From Methanothrix sp. (GTDB lineage Archaea; Halobacteriota; Methanosarcinia; Methanotrichales; Methanotrichaceae): a stretch of 5,089 nucleotides of DNA. This document shows positions 5,059-5,089 of the stretch, piece after piece. The notes beneath the pieces are model-generated. The model ran no database searches. It worked only from the letters and a program-made list of their open reading frames with translations, and had not been told where the DNA came from. Location of the stretch: assembly GCA_028688175.1 (NCBI GenBank), contig JAQTYS010000203.1, positions 1-5,089 of the forward strand, read 5' to 3'. Position 1 is the first letter of the stretch. The number at the start of each line of letters is the position of its first letter. A program made the translations under genes and the position numbers.

Positions 5059-5089
5059 ATTGGTCCAAATGAAGGTTAGTCCATTGCAT

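Noticed and set aside
5019..5089. C-terminal end of an upstream gene entering from the right edge
   Set aside because: A minus-strand frame is open from the edge to a TAG at 5019-5021, but a second frame stays open nearly as long and the stretch overlaps the herA promoter; too little sequence to call.

Overview
The window looks archaeal, most likely a methanogen of the Methanothrix (Methanosaeta)/Methanosarcinales type. The evidence is a HAS-barrel HerA helicase, a PolX-PHP polymerase, TATA-like boxes rather than bacterial -35/-10 promoters, start codons with little or no Shine-Dalgarno sequence, and a secreted protein whose C-terminal domain resembles a family I recall from Methanothrix. The genus is an inference from memory of protein families; the archaeal call is firmer.

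All supported genes lie on the minus strand, so transcription runs from the right end to the left. From right to left: a TATA-like promoter (about 5050-5058); herA (3393-4997), an intact hexameric DNA-translocase ATPase; a DUF2958-type gene (3034-3396) overlapping herA by 4 bp in an ATGA stop/start; after 36 bp, a gene for a signal-peptide-bearing secreted protein (2287-2997); a 412-bp intergenic region; polX (147-1874), a family X DNA polymerase with an intact PHP exonuclease domain; and, at the left edge, the first 28 codons of a probable membrane or exported protein (1-84, cut by the window end).

Two genes concern DNA processing: HerA, which in archaea works with NurA in end resection, and PolX, which does gap-filling repair synthesis. 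NurA, Mre11 and Rad50 are not seen here. The DUF2958 protein is probably co-translated with HerA, so it is the best candidate for a new HerA-associated partner. The secreted protein lies in the same direction but has no evident functional link to the repair genes.

The 412-bp gap (1875-2286) is the most structured non-coding part. It holds a GC-rich hairpin (1931-1972), a tandem 13-nt AT-rich repeat (1986-2011), an isolated TATATAT (2040-2046), and two hairpins back to back (2071-2098 and 2101-2150), the second carrying a G-rich loop. A small structured RNA is possible there but unproven. No rRNA, tRNA, CRISPR array, insertion sequence or phage gene was recognised.
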